Positions 36,618-48,540 of a DNA stretch of 64,000 nucleotides are shown piece by piece. The stretch covers positions 17,980,001 to 18,044,000 of the forward strand of contig OX579637.1 of the NCBI GenBank assembly GCA_951230915.1, written 5' to 3'. The position numbers were made by a program, and so were the translations under genes. A model generated the notes under the pieces. That model did not search any database and was not told the origin of the DNA. It worked only from the letters and a program-made list of their open reading frames with translations. The DNA is from Antitrichia curtipendula. Its lineage: Eukaryota > Streptophyta > Bryopsida > Hypnales > Leucodontaceae. The first letter of the stretch is position 1; every line of letters begins with the position of its first letter.

Positions 36618-38480
36618 AACGAAACAAGGTATCGTTCCAAATCGAGAATTGTGTGCCTCCGTAGAGTTTGCCATTTCGAGTTTTCCTTGTCGCTATACTC
36701 ATTCTTTGTTGCGTGTCCAATGAGGTTTTTAGTTGCTTTGTTTTCTTAGTGTGTGCAACTCCTATTTCTTGTGATTCAATTTTCTCACGTCTTCTCTCAT
36801 ATCTCCACGTCTTGTTGTAGTGTGAAGGTGCTGCAAAGTTGCGTTCTTTTTTACCAATTTGCTTAGGATGCTCTCAAAACAAAACCCCACATTCTCGATT
36901 GGATAGAGGAGGGAAATGTGGAAGTGCTGTAGCTGCATCAGATTTGTGGTTGGACGCAAAAGGGAGAGTGTGGAAAGGTCGTCATTGCGTCAAAATTGAG
37001 TGGTTGCCATGTGGAACTTTGTTGAAGGAGAAATCTGGTAAAACCTGCATCTTGGTGCTGCCACTATATGCAATTGGGTTTGTATGCAATTGGTTTGGGC
37101 TTACGGGTAAAAATTTGTTTTATCGTTTAGAGTGTTTGCAGCAAAGTTAAATCTTGAAGCACTTTGTATATGTTGAGAGCTCCTGGGTTCTCTTCCTGCT
37201 TGGAGAATTAGCAATTCGGAAGGAAGCGCAAACAGAATTGAAAGGTGGCTAAATAATTCGATGACAATGATTCTTGCATGAACTTTAAGTCTAGATTGAA
37301 GTCAAAAATTCCATTGGCTATGGATCCTATGGAATTGCTGTGAAGGAGGTATTCCTATTGTAGTTAGGGTTTATCAATATGGATTTCAGTGCAGAATCAA
37401 TTGAAAAGTAACTCAAGAACTTCCAAACATTAATTCATGTATGGTGGACTAAGCTTTAACTTTTATAGTTTTGGGGTTGGGTTGGGATTGGGGTCTGGTT
37501 TTAGTTTATCACTATAAACTCTAGAATTCAGGTTAGTGTGCTAGGGTTGTTGAGCATTCTTCATGTATCTTAAGCTCGTAGCTGCAAATTCTTTCTATCT
37601 TTCTACTGTACTTAAATTCTAGAAGCCCAGGTTGTGTACATACATTTGTATTTTTATGATGCACATGCATGCTAGCAAGCAATGTTTGTGTGGAGGCGTC
37701 AATGAACTATGAAATTTGACTAATTGGGTAGAGGCTTGGAAAATCACTATTTATGTACAGGCCTTGGATTCAGTCTTGTATGTGTCTGGGTCTAGGTATT
37801 GAGCATGCTTAAGTTTTAGTGTTTCAAGTTTTAGTTGCATTTTTAGGTAAAATTTTGTGTCTGTGCAAGTTTAAGTTGTGAAGATTGCGTTTTTAGTTTT
37901 TATACAATTTGCGCACCTGCTTGGGTTTCATTTAGCTTCTGGGCTTCAAATGCTCTCGCTACAAAGTAGAGGATTGGTGGAATGAAAAAAAGGTTTGTAT
38001 TCACAGGTTTTGGCTTAGTGTTTACGGTCTGAAGATTGTGTTTTTGGTTTTCTTAAAACTTGCAGACCTCCTGGAATTTGATTAAGTTGAGAGTCCGTGG
38101 ATTCATGATTTTGTTTACAGGTTTTTGTTTAGGGTTTGTGTTGTGAAGATTGTTTTTTCTCTTTCAATAAAGCTTGCATACATGTGAGTTGTTCCTTTCC
38201 TATGCAACAGAAACAACACTACATTTTGAAAAATGTAAACCCAATTTACATTATTGTTTTTAATGTGCAGGTTTTAGAATGACACATCTAGGACTTTGGA
38301 AGCTTTAGAAGAATTTCCAAACCTTAGAACTTCTTCTGTGCAGATACAGACACATTGTTTGCTTACAATATGTTATTTTTACTATGCTAGAATTTTAGTA
38401 TTGCAAATTCTATTGACACTCTTGTTGTTTGCTTAGAGTTTAGAAAAATCAAAAGAACCAAATAAACAAAGAAACAACAA
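36618..38480. other. Spacer without recognised gene
   Basis: A + strand open frame at 36839-37150 (about 103 codons) matches no family I know. The sequence from 37150 to 38300 has T-rich, leader- or intron-like texture with repeated GGTTTTTG and GTGAAGATTG words near 37860-38160, hinting at an old internal duplication. No confident feature was found. Confidence 0.35.
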
Positions 38481-38844
38481 AGAAGGTCATTTAGATCGAT
38501 CCAACCTAAAACACCACAACAAAAATATAATGTTAGAGAGAAAAATCCGTTCCAGAGATTTCTGTGAACAAGTACAATAGTACCTGTTACTTACGAGAAG
38601 ATCACACACAACATTATAACATACAATAAACTAGTATATACAATTCTAGTTCACATCAAGTCGATCTAAAACGCATTTGCTTGACAAAACAGATGTAAAG
38701 AGAATACATGAATATCAGATGAACACTAAAGACATACATAAGAAGTACAATAATGCTGCACTGTCTTCACCAACTTATTGTTCAGCATCAATCAAGTCGA
38801 CTCGACTTGAATCTAAGAAACAAATGTCCAATTTATTTTGCAGG

Positions 38845-41800
38845 ATGGAAGATCAGATACCAAAGTTGGAGGCTTTCTACAAGAAGTGTGAAAATATCAA
38901 TGTTGAGGAGGACGAAGATGATTTTGATCGGGACGGAGAGTACAGGGAGTTCCAAAACCCAGACAGGATTCAATACTGGAGTTTGAATATGATACCCTTC
39001 AAAAATATCATATGCCGTGAAATATAAGGATACCGTACTATACTTCCCGATTTCCTATGACGAAGAAATCAAAGAAATTGTCCACGATCTGGGACCCATA
39101 ATAAAAATCTATTGCGTGACTGCGCAAATAAGACTACCAAAAGAAGATTAATACCAATTCATGCTTGTCCTAAACTCCTCAAAAGTAGAGTTCAATGTCT
39201 CACATTTCATCCGGTCTCTGGAACCAACAGACCAAAGAACAGAGATTCTGGAATTGGAGAAGAAAGTTGACCAAGGCTTTTTTAAAATGCCAAGTGGGAG
39301 GACTATGGTCGGCAAGAGCTTGTGCGCTAAGCTGAGGATTCTCTTCGTCGACTTTGCTATATTGAAGGCCAAACTACAAGCAAAGCAAAAAGACATGACT
39401 CCAAGGTCAATTTCCACTAGAAGTCCAAGTGCAGTAGAAGGACTGGGCACTATAAGAACCCCGCGTTTTAGGTGCCGTTTTGAAATTTTTTCAGATGGAT
39501 TTTAGGTGATGTCAAAAAAAACAAATTGTATTTTTTTGTCAATAATCATGTCCAATATAACATCTAGATGTTATATTGGACATGATTATTGACAAAAAAA
39601 TACAATTTGTTTTCTTTGACATCACCTAAAATCCATCTGAAAAAATTTCAAAACGGCACCTAAAACGTGGGGTTCTTATAGTGGGAGTCAATGGAAACTC
39701 CAGGAATGCAGCAAAGTCGTGGGATAAGAAAGAGTAAGCAAGCAAGTGCAAGCCTATAAAGTTGAAAGAGAAGCAATTTAGCATTGTGGTCTGCAGTTGT
39801 CCCATTCAACAAAGACGCAAGCGCATCTGTAGCTGGGAAACAAAGCTTTGTTTCTACAGTAATTGATGTACATGTGGTGTATGATTTAAAGTGGACAGAT
39901 GATTACAATGCTTTGACGGTTGCTTACAAGGCGTATTGGAAGAATTGTACAGATGCTTATGTCTTTGATCAAGAAGATAAAAAGACAATATCCATTGACC
40001 AGCTTATTGAGGCACCTGCACACTTAAACATTCGTAGCAAAGACTAGCCAAAGACGTTGTGATGTTTCTATAGGAGATGCCTGACAAGTCCACAAAGCAA
40101 ACACTATGTGTTATGACCGTGGATCAGATTGAGAAACCCACATCCGAGTTGTGGCCGCTTTTGAAGAACAAAAATTTCTACATTATAAATGGCCAGCACA
40201 GTGTAACTGCGAGCAAGCTGCTGGTGATAAAGAGACTAGATGAAGAGATTGTAAAAAACTTTCGGCAATGGGAGTGCTACGTAGTTTGGTCATTAGATGG
40301 TAAAAAGCTCTGTGCCATCTTTGCGTACTATAATCGAGTAACTCACTTTGTTGCCATGAAGTTGTTATGGTCTACTAACATCCTCGAAGTGAGGAAAGTA
40401 TGGGAAAATCCAAAAATCCCAAAGAAGCTGCACCAGTTGGAAAGAAGTCCAATGCTAGGCGCAAGGTGGACAACAAACTAAATAAAACAATGTTTAAGGT
40501 GTGTACATCAAGTTAGTTTGACCTGAACTATACAATTCACTCAATCTATACCATACACATGATCAAAGGCTACAATTAAAGTTGACTCGACTTGAATCAT
40601 GTTTATTGATTGAATTGTGATGCTTCTCGTACGTGCTGGAATTTTCTTGGCAAAGCACATCTTTCATCAGGAGCAAGGAAGAAAGAACAAGAAATATCCA
40701 AAGGTGACAATAAAACTCATTACGGGTGTGCTCGAAAATTGCTACACTTGCAAGAAGTGGGTACAGCGCCAAAATCGGAAGTACCTTGTAAAGAGGGAAC
40801 TGCACCTCGCTGACCTAACCTTGGGATTAATGAATTCTATGGACAAGTTGAACTTGGAGAAGTGGAGGAAATTCAAGAGAGAACTTCACGAGCGCTACGA
40901 TGAACGTCTTTCTTGAGCAACCTAGGGACGACTACTAGACGGAAGCCAAGCAACCGAGAGCAAAGAACAAATTCGTGGAGGAAAGATCACCATACGCGGC
41001 CAAATTCTTTAAGGTGTTTTTTGAGCGCAGGAATAATTTTGTCCGGTGATGTCTGTCGCATACTACCAACCATACGACATCAACACAAAAAAGCACCAAG
41101 ATTGGCCGAAGGGGGCGATGACTGCCGACCACTTGAAGAACATGGCATTTGGTGTATGGCACGTGAGGTACACTCCTATCGTTCTAAACAAGGAGAAGTG
41201 CACAACATCCAACCCGTTCTTCACAACTGCCTTGAAATTGTTCCAAAAGAAAGGTCAACCGCACCTTGAGGACATCCGAAATTGGCTTCTGATAGCTTCA
41301 AATTTCACTGAGCACATGCAGCTTCTCCACTACATCAAATAAAATGATGTACTAAAGGAGTACAAGATGTCTTTCTTGGACTACATGCCAATAAGTCAGA
41401 AGAGGATGGGCGACTATTCTGTCACTAACAAGAAGGCGGTTGAAAAAGTTTATCTGACATTCTTACAAAGCCCAAGTAACAGAAGCTATATCGATCTTAG
41501 GGCATCGTATGACGCTCCTAATACCGATACTTATACAAAGCCATGGCTATATAATAAACTCAAAATTAGAAGCAAATACACAAAGCTATAGATGGAGTTC
41601 TATCTCTATATTTTGAGAAAATTTTGCGTTCTTGGGGTGAACGTTCTATCCCTATTTGCTGGCTCTAAATTCACATATGCTGCAATGATAAGTAAATTGA
41701 ACATTCATGTTCATCATGCATAAAATTCTTTGTCAACCACGTTGAGTTGACCTAAAGTAAATTGTTTGTGAATGTTGTTCAGCTTGACCCGATCGGAATT

Positions 41801-43780
41801 GTTTTGTATGCATGTAACCGAGTTTGTGTTGTTCGTCTAGATGAGCAGACTTACTATTTTTGCGGTAGATGACTCTGATGACTCTGATGATGACTGGACA
41901 AGAATTGCAAATGCGGCCAAGATTCTAGATAAGAATGATTTTCTCACTACCGGCTATTTTTTGTTGATGAGTCCAAGTATCCTTGGAGACCTTAGAGGTC
42001 AATGACATTGTCATCATTGAAAAGGAAGGAAAAGGCGGTGGTTGAAGCCATTTCAACACCAAACAAACAAAGACCGGCTGCAGCAAACAAGAATATGGAC
42101 ATTTCAACGGACAGTGAACAAGAGCTGAACGATAATGTCGACATTGACGACATACCAACTGAGCAAACAACGCCTATGGTTCTTGCTTTGCAAAGCATCC
42201 GGGGATCATCGGCTTCGCAGGACAATTCTTGGGGATGCAATCGTTGCTGTTGCTGTCACCCACAACGTGAGAGAAGAAGAGGTGGAGGAGAAATGAGGAG
42301 GATGAAAACTATGAAGCCAAGATTCAATAGCTCAGGAGGGATAGGATTTATGATTGCAAACCAAATATGGAAATGTTTGCAGAGAATGCGAAGCAAATGG
42401 ATGAGTTGCGGCAGATGATGTTGATGGCAACAATGCACAGTGAAAATCAGTTTTAGGCAAACATGCATCAAGTGGCAAGTATCCAATCTCTGGCAATTGT
42501 GCGGCCACCTGCTGTAGGATAGCAACTGCTCATACATGGTCCAACAGGAAGATACAATAACATTGGATCCTTGAGTTTAATGATGGAGCCTGAAGTACCG
42601 ATCATGTCTGCACCTCCTCCTCCTTCGCCTGTACCTTCAAATGGAGAATTTGTTGTTCTCCCTTTGCCTCCTCCTTAATCTGCTTGTCTTAAGACACTAG
42701 CATTATCTGTAGAGATTGTAGGCCCTATTGAAGTACGTGATGAGGTTGCTAGTAGCTAGCCTACCAGCATTTCTATCCCTGATGTTGGCACGCCCCAGGA
42801 ATACAACACTGTCAACGTAGACCAAGAGAGTGCTCCACTGGCCAGTCCAGACCCTCTTGTAGGTTAATTTGCAACATCACTTGATGTCATTTGTGTAGTG
42901 TTAGCTTGACTCGAGCTGATTTGTAACATAGCTTGTACATGGAAGTAGATTGTTATGATGAAAGATAATCGTCTTTTGGTAGAATACTTGTCGTGAACAT
43001 AACCATTGAGTTTACATTTTGAAAATGAATTTTGTACTTATTTCATTTTGATATGATGAAATATACTGATGTCTCATGGATTTTTTTCTGAATCATAGAC
43101 TAAGGCACTTGTCTTGATACCACCAACATCTCCAAAGCATATCCCTGTTGCTAAAAATCCACCTAGGAAGGTTGGCACCATGGATAACTGTGGACCGTAT
43201 GTGTTATTATCAGAGCATGGACCTTTAGATGATGACACCTCTATTTCGGATGCTGAGCTCTTGGAAACCACTCAACAACCCACTTCCGAAGTTTGCATGT
43301 ATCTATTTGAGGGTCAGGAGTACCCAATGTTTGTACTCGAACAAGACTCCTACATGAAACTAAAATACAAAGATGATTTTGGATGCATTGCAACTTAAGT
43401 TTTAATGAACCAAGCACAAGTAAAGATCTCTTCCTCAAAAACATGAGTACCTTGTTCAAGGACTTTCGAGGGAAATTCAACCATGAAAATACCATTGCAG
43501 TTGATGACAGCCTAGTGAAGTACGTGATGAACAAGATCAAGAATGTCATTCTCTCGAACTCTTGGAATTACAAGGAAAATGGTCCAAAGGACATGTTTCT
43601 GCTTGATGTCTTGTTGCCGTGGTTCAAGCGTCTGAACGACGCTTGAGACATAGGATTGAAGTCCTTCCAAGAGAACAGTGAGGAAAAAATTGGAAGGAGG
43701 ATGCTCTGCGATGAACGAAATCGTCACATGTACAACAACATTATGAATATAGTGCAAATTTCAGCAACTCTACAATAGGG
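38845..43780 (+). pseudogene. NGQHS (ParB/Srx-like) gene, copy B
   Basis: The ATG at 38845 follows a likely acceptor site (TTTATTTTGCAG, ending 38843). The first part (MEDQIPKLEAFYKKC) is acidic. After a frameshift near 39010, coding continues (VLYFPISYDEEIKEIVHDLG) to 39447, where a MITE interrupts it, and resumes after 39682. The domain of interest is at 40077-40480: FYIINGQHSVTASK, then WECYVVWSLDGKKLCAI. A likely intron at 40499-40670 is followed by a Cys-Lys-rich segment (ENCYTCKKW) and further conserved-looking parts to 41591. Another probable intron ends at 41840, then come an Asp/Ser-rich stretch, a Met/Gln-rich coil (KQMDELRQMMLMA) and a Pro-rich part. Likely intron 42863-43098 precedes the last part to about 43780. 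The protein family is unnamed to me. ParB/Srx-like folding is inference from the motif. Confidence 0.6.
39448..39682. mobile_element. 235-bp near-perfect foldback MITE
   Basis: The two halves are reverse complements over 117 bases each, centred at 39565/39566, with only two mismatches seen. The ends read CACTATAAGAACCCCG, like the CACTA termini of En/Spm-type transposons. The flanking triplets are GGG and GGA, so a 3-bp target duplication with one change is possible. It sits inside coding DNA of gene copy B, and the reading frame resumes correctly once the element and one triplet are discounted. The low arm divergence shows recent insertion. A transcript through it would form a long hairpin and could feed small-RNA pathways. 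Confidence 0.9.
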
Positions 43781-44020
43781 TAGTGCTCTCTTTGTTTCAA
43801 TAGTGTAGTTTTGATCGGCTCAATCTATTAGGCACCTAAATAAATAGCTGTAAATTTTGGTGCGCTTCAACTCGCATGGACTTGATACTTGAGTCATTAT
43901 CTCACGTACTAACTCACGTACTCATTCTGATTTATACCTACAAATTTTGTGAAATAAAATGTTCTGATATGGTATTCAAATTTTCACTTCCTATTATGGC
44001 TTCAAGTTGGGTTGACCTTA

Positions 44021-45076
44021 CTTGTTAAGCGGTCTGCTGCATTTGTTGTGAATATTTGATATTGCATTCGTTTTTGGGATTTGCTCTGTTGATCTCGAGT
44101 GATAATATTTCTAACTGTGTGTTGTTTACAGAATTTGCATTTTTCCCCGTCCCCGCTCTTGAATGCCAGCCTCACTTATACGGCGTCGATTGAGTCCATC
44201 CTAGACTATGGGCACAACGCAATTCTGAGTACAGGAAACTTCCTTTGCTTGGCGGCAATAGCTAATTGCACAATGGATTATTCTACTAGGCCTCTTGAAG
44301 ATGGTGCGGTAGATAGTCCTCCAAATGGAACTCCTCGTTTGCCTAAATCCTACTCCCCTTTTCCATTAAAGTCTAGAGGTGTTTTTGCTTTGCAGATGTC
44401 ACTATCTGCTTTAGACAGAGTACCATAGAGGAAATTGTATGAAGGCGCCATGTCACCAGTGTTAGTCTTAGGGATTGAGAAAGAAGTGCCATGTGAATCG
44501 CGTAAAGAGAAGGCCATTGTCCAATTTGACTTGCCCTCAATTCCTCGTCCATGGCCTCTTTCCTTGGGAGTAAGAAAGACCAAAATACACAGCAGAGTGA
44601 TGACCAAGAGTTGCGCTTTTCTATTTTTTGACTAGTGGGATAAAAAATCTTTAAAATTACAGAGGCAACAAGCACTACAAGAGTATAAGTAAGCTAGTAA
44701 TGGATATAGCCGCGGGCCAGAGATTAGGAAGGTCATGGAAATGCTCAAGAGTAAGTCGCACATATAAGAGATGTTCATATTGTAGAGGTACAGAAGCTCT
44801 CTGCACATATTATATACATTGCAATGCTGTAGTAATCACACTCGCAGTAACTACATACATTGTGAAAAAACTTTATGAGACGTTTACATCAGAAAACATC
44901 ACACGATTGTATAAAACAATCAAGTGTAATTGGGAAGACACAGTTGTTTAAATTTTGTATAGGCTGATATTGTACTTGTAATGGTACTAGTTATGTATTT
45001 TACATTGATGTCTACTATATTTTGATGCAATGTAGGCTAATTACTTGGTCTCAATACCTTCTAATTCAGTGGAAAC
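44021..45076. other. Unrecognised coding-like stretch
   Basis: A minus-strand frame starting near 44607 (MVITLLCILVFLTPKERG) has a hydrophobic start and runs leftwards with stops towards 44100. On the + strand, 44700-44951 is open (Cys-rich start, then a hydrophobic VVITLAVTTYIV segment). I recognise neither. One of them may be a further gene of the candidate large element. Confidence 0.3.
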
Positions 45077-45101
45077 CTCTCATTTTAATGAATATGATGT
45101 T
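45077..45101. repeat. Terminal-like sequence, right side
   Basis: CTCTCATTTTAATGAATATG plus five bases matches the right terminal repeat of the 265-bp element at 57143-57171 with few differences, and is inverted relative to 27998-28015. An 18-bp hairpin (CTCATGG, CATA, CCATGAG) follows at 45119-45136. Confidence 0.5.
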
Positions 45102-45164
45102 ATATTAATGAAAAGCAACTCATGGCATACCATGAGTATTGTGCATTACTAATAATGAATCCTC

Positions 45165-46560
45165 ATGAAATTCAAAACACTCTTCATTGGTCACCCTCTA
45201 ATACAAAGACTATACTATATCATCGCTACCTTCCACAGAAACATAAAAAGCACCCTTTTGTTCTTTAAGTCTTCGGTTTGCTCTGTGAGTTTGAATACCA
45301 TTCGACCCAAAGCTTGTGCCCCTCTTGATCTAAATTCCATGTCTACGACGATGAATTGTTGTTTGGTTTCTGGAGAGTGGTCATCCTCATCTTCAATTTT
45401 TTGTTTATTCTTCCTCGTGGAGGACAAGTTTACTTCCTTTCCCTTCAACGCTCTCAAAGTTGCATCAATATTTTCTATCATAGCATTGACTGCTTTGTCA
45501 TCATCTCTAGGTACCAACCAGAACAATTGACCTTTGCCCTCTAGAAACACCCTCCAAGTCATTATAATATCGATAATCCTCTTATCAAATGCACTCGCCA
45601 TCTCCACGAGTGCATGTTCTGTACTTGATTGCCCATCTACATTCAAAGCAATACAAACTTTTGCAACTTCTTCCAGTTTTGACAAAAAGAGTGCCCTCCC
45701 TATTAAAGTGTGATTGTATGCCCTATACTGCTCATTCAACTCTTAAGATGGTTGCACTTCTACCCAGATCTTCAATACTCTTGGCCTGTAACTCCACATC
45801 AATGTTTCAAGCCATCTACACAAAATCATCTAATCAATCATTGTAGAGTTCTTGTAGCTCATGCATGGTTTTTTTAAAATTCCAATTTAAAGGTCATCCC
45901 CAATGAACGTAACTCTAGAATTGAAATGGCCTTTGGTCAAGTGAAAGGGTCCATCAATTGTATTTGTGCCTAGGGGGCATGCTCTCCTTATGCCCAAGCA
46001 TTTCTAAAACCTAGGGCTCAAAAGAGAACGACACTCGGGACAAATCAAATGAACGAGGGATGCTCTCACCATGCACGTGATATGAAAAGTGTAGTGACAT
46101 TGACCCATGGTTAAGGTGCCCTCAATGCCAAAATGAACCAGACAAAGGCTGCATTTATCCAGTAGTACCGTATTAGGGCTAGAAGTATGTACTACTATCT
46201 TCTCAATTTCATTGATGTGTGTTAAATGCGTGTTGTAAGGGACCCAACCTTCTTCTAGTTCCAAAGTCCAATTGATGGATTGCGACACATCGTTCTTTTT
46301 GTCATTCAACCACTTGAACATTGCATCCATGTCCCCCCAATATGTGACTTCAGTTGACCCGCTTTGATGTACATCAAACATCTTTCTGATAGCTACGAGG
46401 TCGGATTGCAGGACATTGCATTGCTCCTTCGACTACATTGCTACTTTGAGAAGCCCCTTCATTGCTCGGGTTACTACAAACGGTTTGTCTTGTAGTTTTT
46501 GAAGCCACGTCAACCAACAAGTGTCGGAATTGCTCTATGTCAGGCATTTATCCAACTCCA
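45165..46560 (-). pseudogene. RING-H2-like finger gene remnant
   Basis: Read leftwards from about 46560, a central piece (46004-46381) starts MFDVHQSGSTEV and ends in a zinc-finger pattern: DKCSLC, then GQCHYTFHITC, then ICPECRS. The spacing fits RING-H2 (C-x2-C ... C-x-H-x2-H-x2-C ... C-x2-C), except that Tyr stands where the first zinc-binding His is expected. RING proteins act as E3 ubiquitin ligases. A helical, charged C-terminal part follows at 45215-45739 (LFLSKLEEVAKVCIALNVDG, then an acidic KIEDEDDHSPETK). Stops and one or more frameshifts lie between the pieces. It could be a captured host gene or part of a transposon gene set. Confidence 0.6.
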
Positions 46561-47126
46561 CTACTGTGGGCGCAAGATTACCCACCCTTGGTAATCAGGC
46601 GAACAACAACCAGGTTCTATGCCTTTATCCACCTTTTTTAATATATGGGGGTGTTTGTAAGCGCGGTCCACTGTGCCTTCCAAGCAATGGATCTTTTTTG
46701 CTAACGTCTCCTAAGTGTCGTGGATGGCAGCGAAACTACTAGAAATGCATGGGTAACTCACACGCTAATTGCGATGGTCAAGGGTTATAGTAAATCCTAA
46801 ATCCCTAACTATCTATTCTATGTCTAGGTTTGGCTAGGTAGTTGGCGTCATTTCTAACGTCCCTAACTACGGGAAAGGGGAACCCTTACGTTCCTTCCAT
46901 AAATGTCTAAGACTATCTTTTGAAATTTGACACTTCTCTCGGAAGCTTTAACTCTACGGGCTAACCCTAAGCTTAGTTTTTTACTCTAATTTCTAGCTTC
47001 TAACTGTACTCTAGATTTTGACACTTACCCCTCCCCAAGCACTAGCTCTAACTTTTACTTTCAATTTTTACTCTATGGTTTGATTTTCACTTTCGGATTT
47101 TTTTATTCCGAACTTAGCTCTAGACT
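46561..47126. other. Spacer without recognised gene
   Basis: No gene was recognised. The sequence becomes CTAAC/TAACTCTA-rich towards the minisatellite that follows and looks like diverged units of it from about 46980. Confidence 0.4.
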
Positions 47127-47500
47127 TTCACTCCTAGATTTAACTCTAAATTTTTACTCCTAGATTTAACTCTAAGTTTTTACTCCTAGATTTAACTCTA
47201 AGTTTTTACTCCTAAACTAACTCTAAGTTTTTACTCCTAAACTAATTCTAGGTTTTTACTCCTAGATTTAACTCTAAGGTTTTACTCCTAAGTTTAATTC
47301 TAAGTTTTTACTCCTAATTTAACTCTAGAGTTTTAATCCTAAGTTTAACTCTAAGTTTTTACTCCTAATTTAACTCTAAGCTTTTACTCCTAATTTAACT
47401 CTAAGTTTTTACTCCTAATTTAACTCTAGATTGTTACTCCTAATTTAACTCTAGATTTTAACTCCTAGATTTAACTCTAAATTTTTACTCCTAATTTCTA
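47127..47500 (+). repeat. ~25-bp tandem repeat array
   Basis: About 15 units of 24-26 bp of the form TTACTCCTAATTTAACTCTA plus AGTTT run head to tail. Unit length and a central segment (TAGATTTAA, TAATTTAA or TAAACTAA) vary. The array grades leftward into diverged copies. Confidence 0.93.
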
Positions 47501-48299
47501 ATTTTTACCTTTATTCATCGCGGTTTACTATTCATGTGAAAAGGGCTAATTAAGGAAATCAATACTAATGAGGAGAAAACACCAAGTATTGATTCAAGAA
47601 CTCACCTTGTCACTACCGGTGTCGGAAACACGCTCGTCCGCATCCGTGTGCCCATCTCCATACTCCATGGTGGTCCTTGGATTGTGGGGATTTTTTCCCA
47701 AGTTCACTGCTTATATTTCGAAAATTAGGATCCAGTGTGATCTAACCCTTTTCTTTCCCTTCCTCCTTCCTTCTCCTTCCCTTTTCTCTCTTTTCCTTTC
47801 CTTTTTCTTTCTTTCTACACTAACACTATTCTACCTAAACTTTGATGGGGTCTTATAACTATAGATTCAAACCCCAAGGAGGTTTAATGTCCCCCCCCTA
47901 CCTTCTTACGTGATTTATCTTTGTGTCATTCTAATCCACCTTCTAATGGTCACTACAAATTCTGACAATCTCCCGCCTAAGTCTTCCTAATCATAAGCCT
48001 AGGTCACTATTTATCGTCTCTCTCCCTCTTCTCCTATTTCACCCCATCTTCCTCAAATCCTCATTCATTCTTGTGGGCTTCAATTTGGTGTAGGGCGAGA
48101 GGTGATATGTGAGGGTTGTATGCAGGTTTTTTCTTCCAAGACAATTGAATGTGCGGCCTCTCCTTTTTTCCCCCTTTCTCTCATTTCCCCCTTTTTCTCT
48201 CCTTCCTCCCTTCCTCTCTTGGTATTTTGAGGTAGTGTTTTTTTTTTTTTAAGATAACTCTACCCTTAAACTTAGATCTAGAACCCAAATAGAAGAAAC
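47501..48299. other. Pyrimidine-rich spacer
   Basis: Long CT-rich tracts lie at about 47740-47815, 48005-48060 and 48160-48240, ending in a T run at 48237-48250. No gene was recognised, although a short + strand frame at 47568-47858 is open by chance or remnant. Confidence 0.4.
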
Positions 48300-48475
48300 C
48301 CCTCCAAAAAAAGAAGGACCCCGACTCCCCTGGACTCTCTGGACCCCCAACTGCAACCCAGCGACTCCTAGCTGCAACCCAACAACCCCCTTGCTGCGAC
48401 CTAGCAACCCCCCAGCGGCAATCCCACGACAACCCTGCGACCCCCCAGCTTGCAACCCAGCGACTGGTCCCTTAC
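48300..48475 (+). repeat. Degenerate ~20-28-bp CCCAGC/TGCAACC repeats
   Basis: Words such as AGCTGCAACCCAGCGAC and GCGACCTAGCAACC recur about eight times in a GC-rich island. The spacing is irregular. It resembles the GGCAACC/GTCGCC clusters at 20 and 23 kb in word content, so it could mark another element end. Confidence 0.5.
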
Positions 48476-48540
48476 GGTTGGTCCCTTGTGGGCTGGTCCT
48501 CACGGGTTGGACCCACTTTTTACTACAATCTATTCTCCTT

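Larger units (their letters stand above)
38491..44020. repeat. 19-bp palindromes in the non-coding parts of gene copy B
   Basis: Matches to TTAGGTCGACTCGACCTAA lie at 38491-38509, 38657-38670 (partial), 38792-38810, 40508-40526, 40577-40595, 41737-41755, 42901-42919 and 44002-44020. A weak one lies near 43810. All fall in the upstream flank, in three likely introns or in the 3' flank of the NGQHS gene; none lies in a coding segment. This exon avoidance argues that the sites are a real, organised feature. Confidence 0.8.
27998..45101. mobile_element. Candidate large DNA transposon (hypothesis)
   Basis: Terminal-like sequences in inverted orientation lie at 27998-28015 (CATTAAAATGAGAGTTTT) and 45077-45101 (CTCTCATTTTAATGAATATG and on). 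Both match the terminal repeats of the short element at 56907-57171. Between them, the DUF7869-like gene reads left and the NGQHS gene reads right, with shared 19-bp palindromes in their flanks and introns. The middle (32.3-38.4 kb) is AT-rich with satellite-like repeats and could be later insertions. No target duplication was confirmed, so the borders are tentative. Confidence 0.35.
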
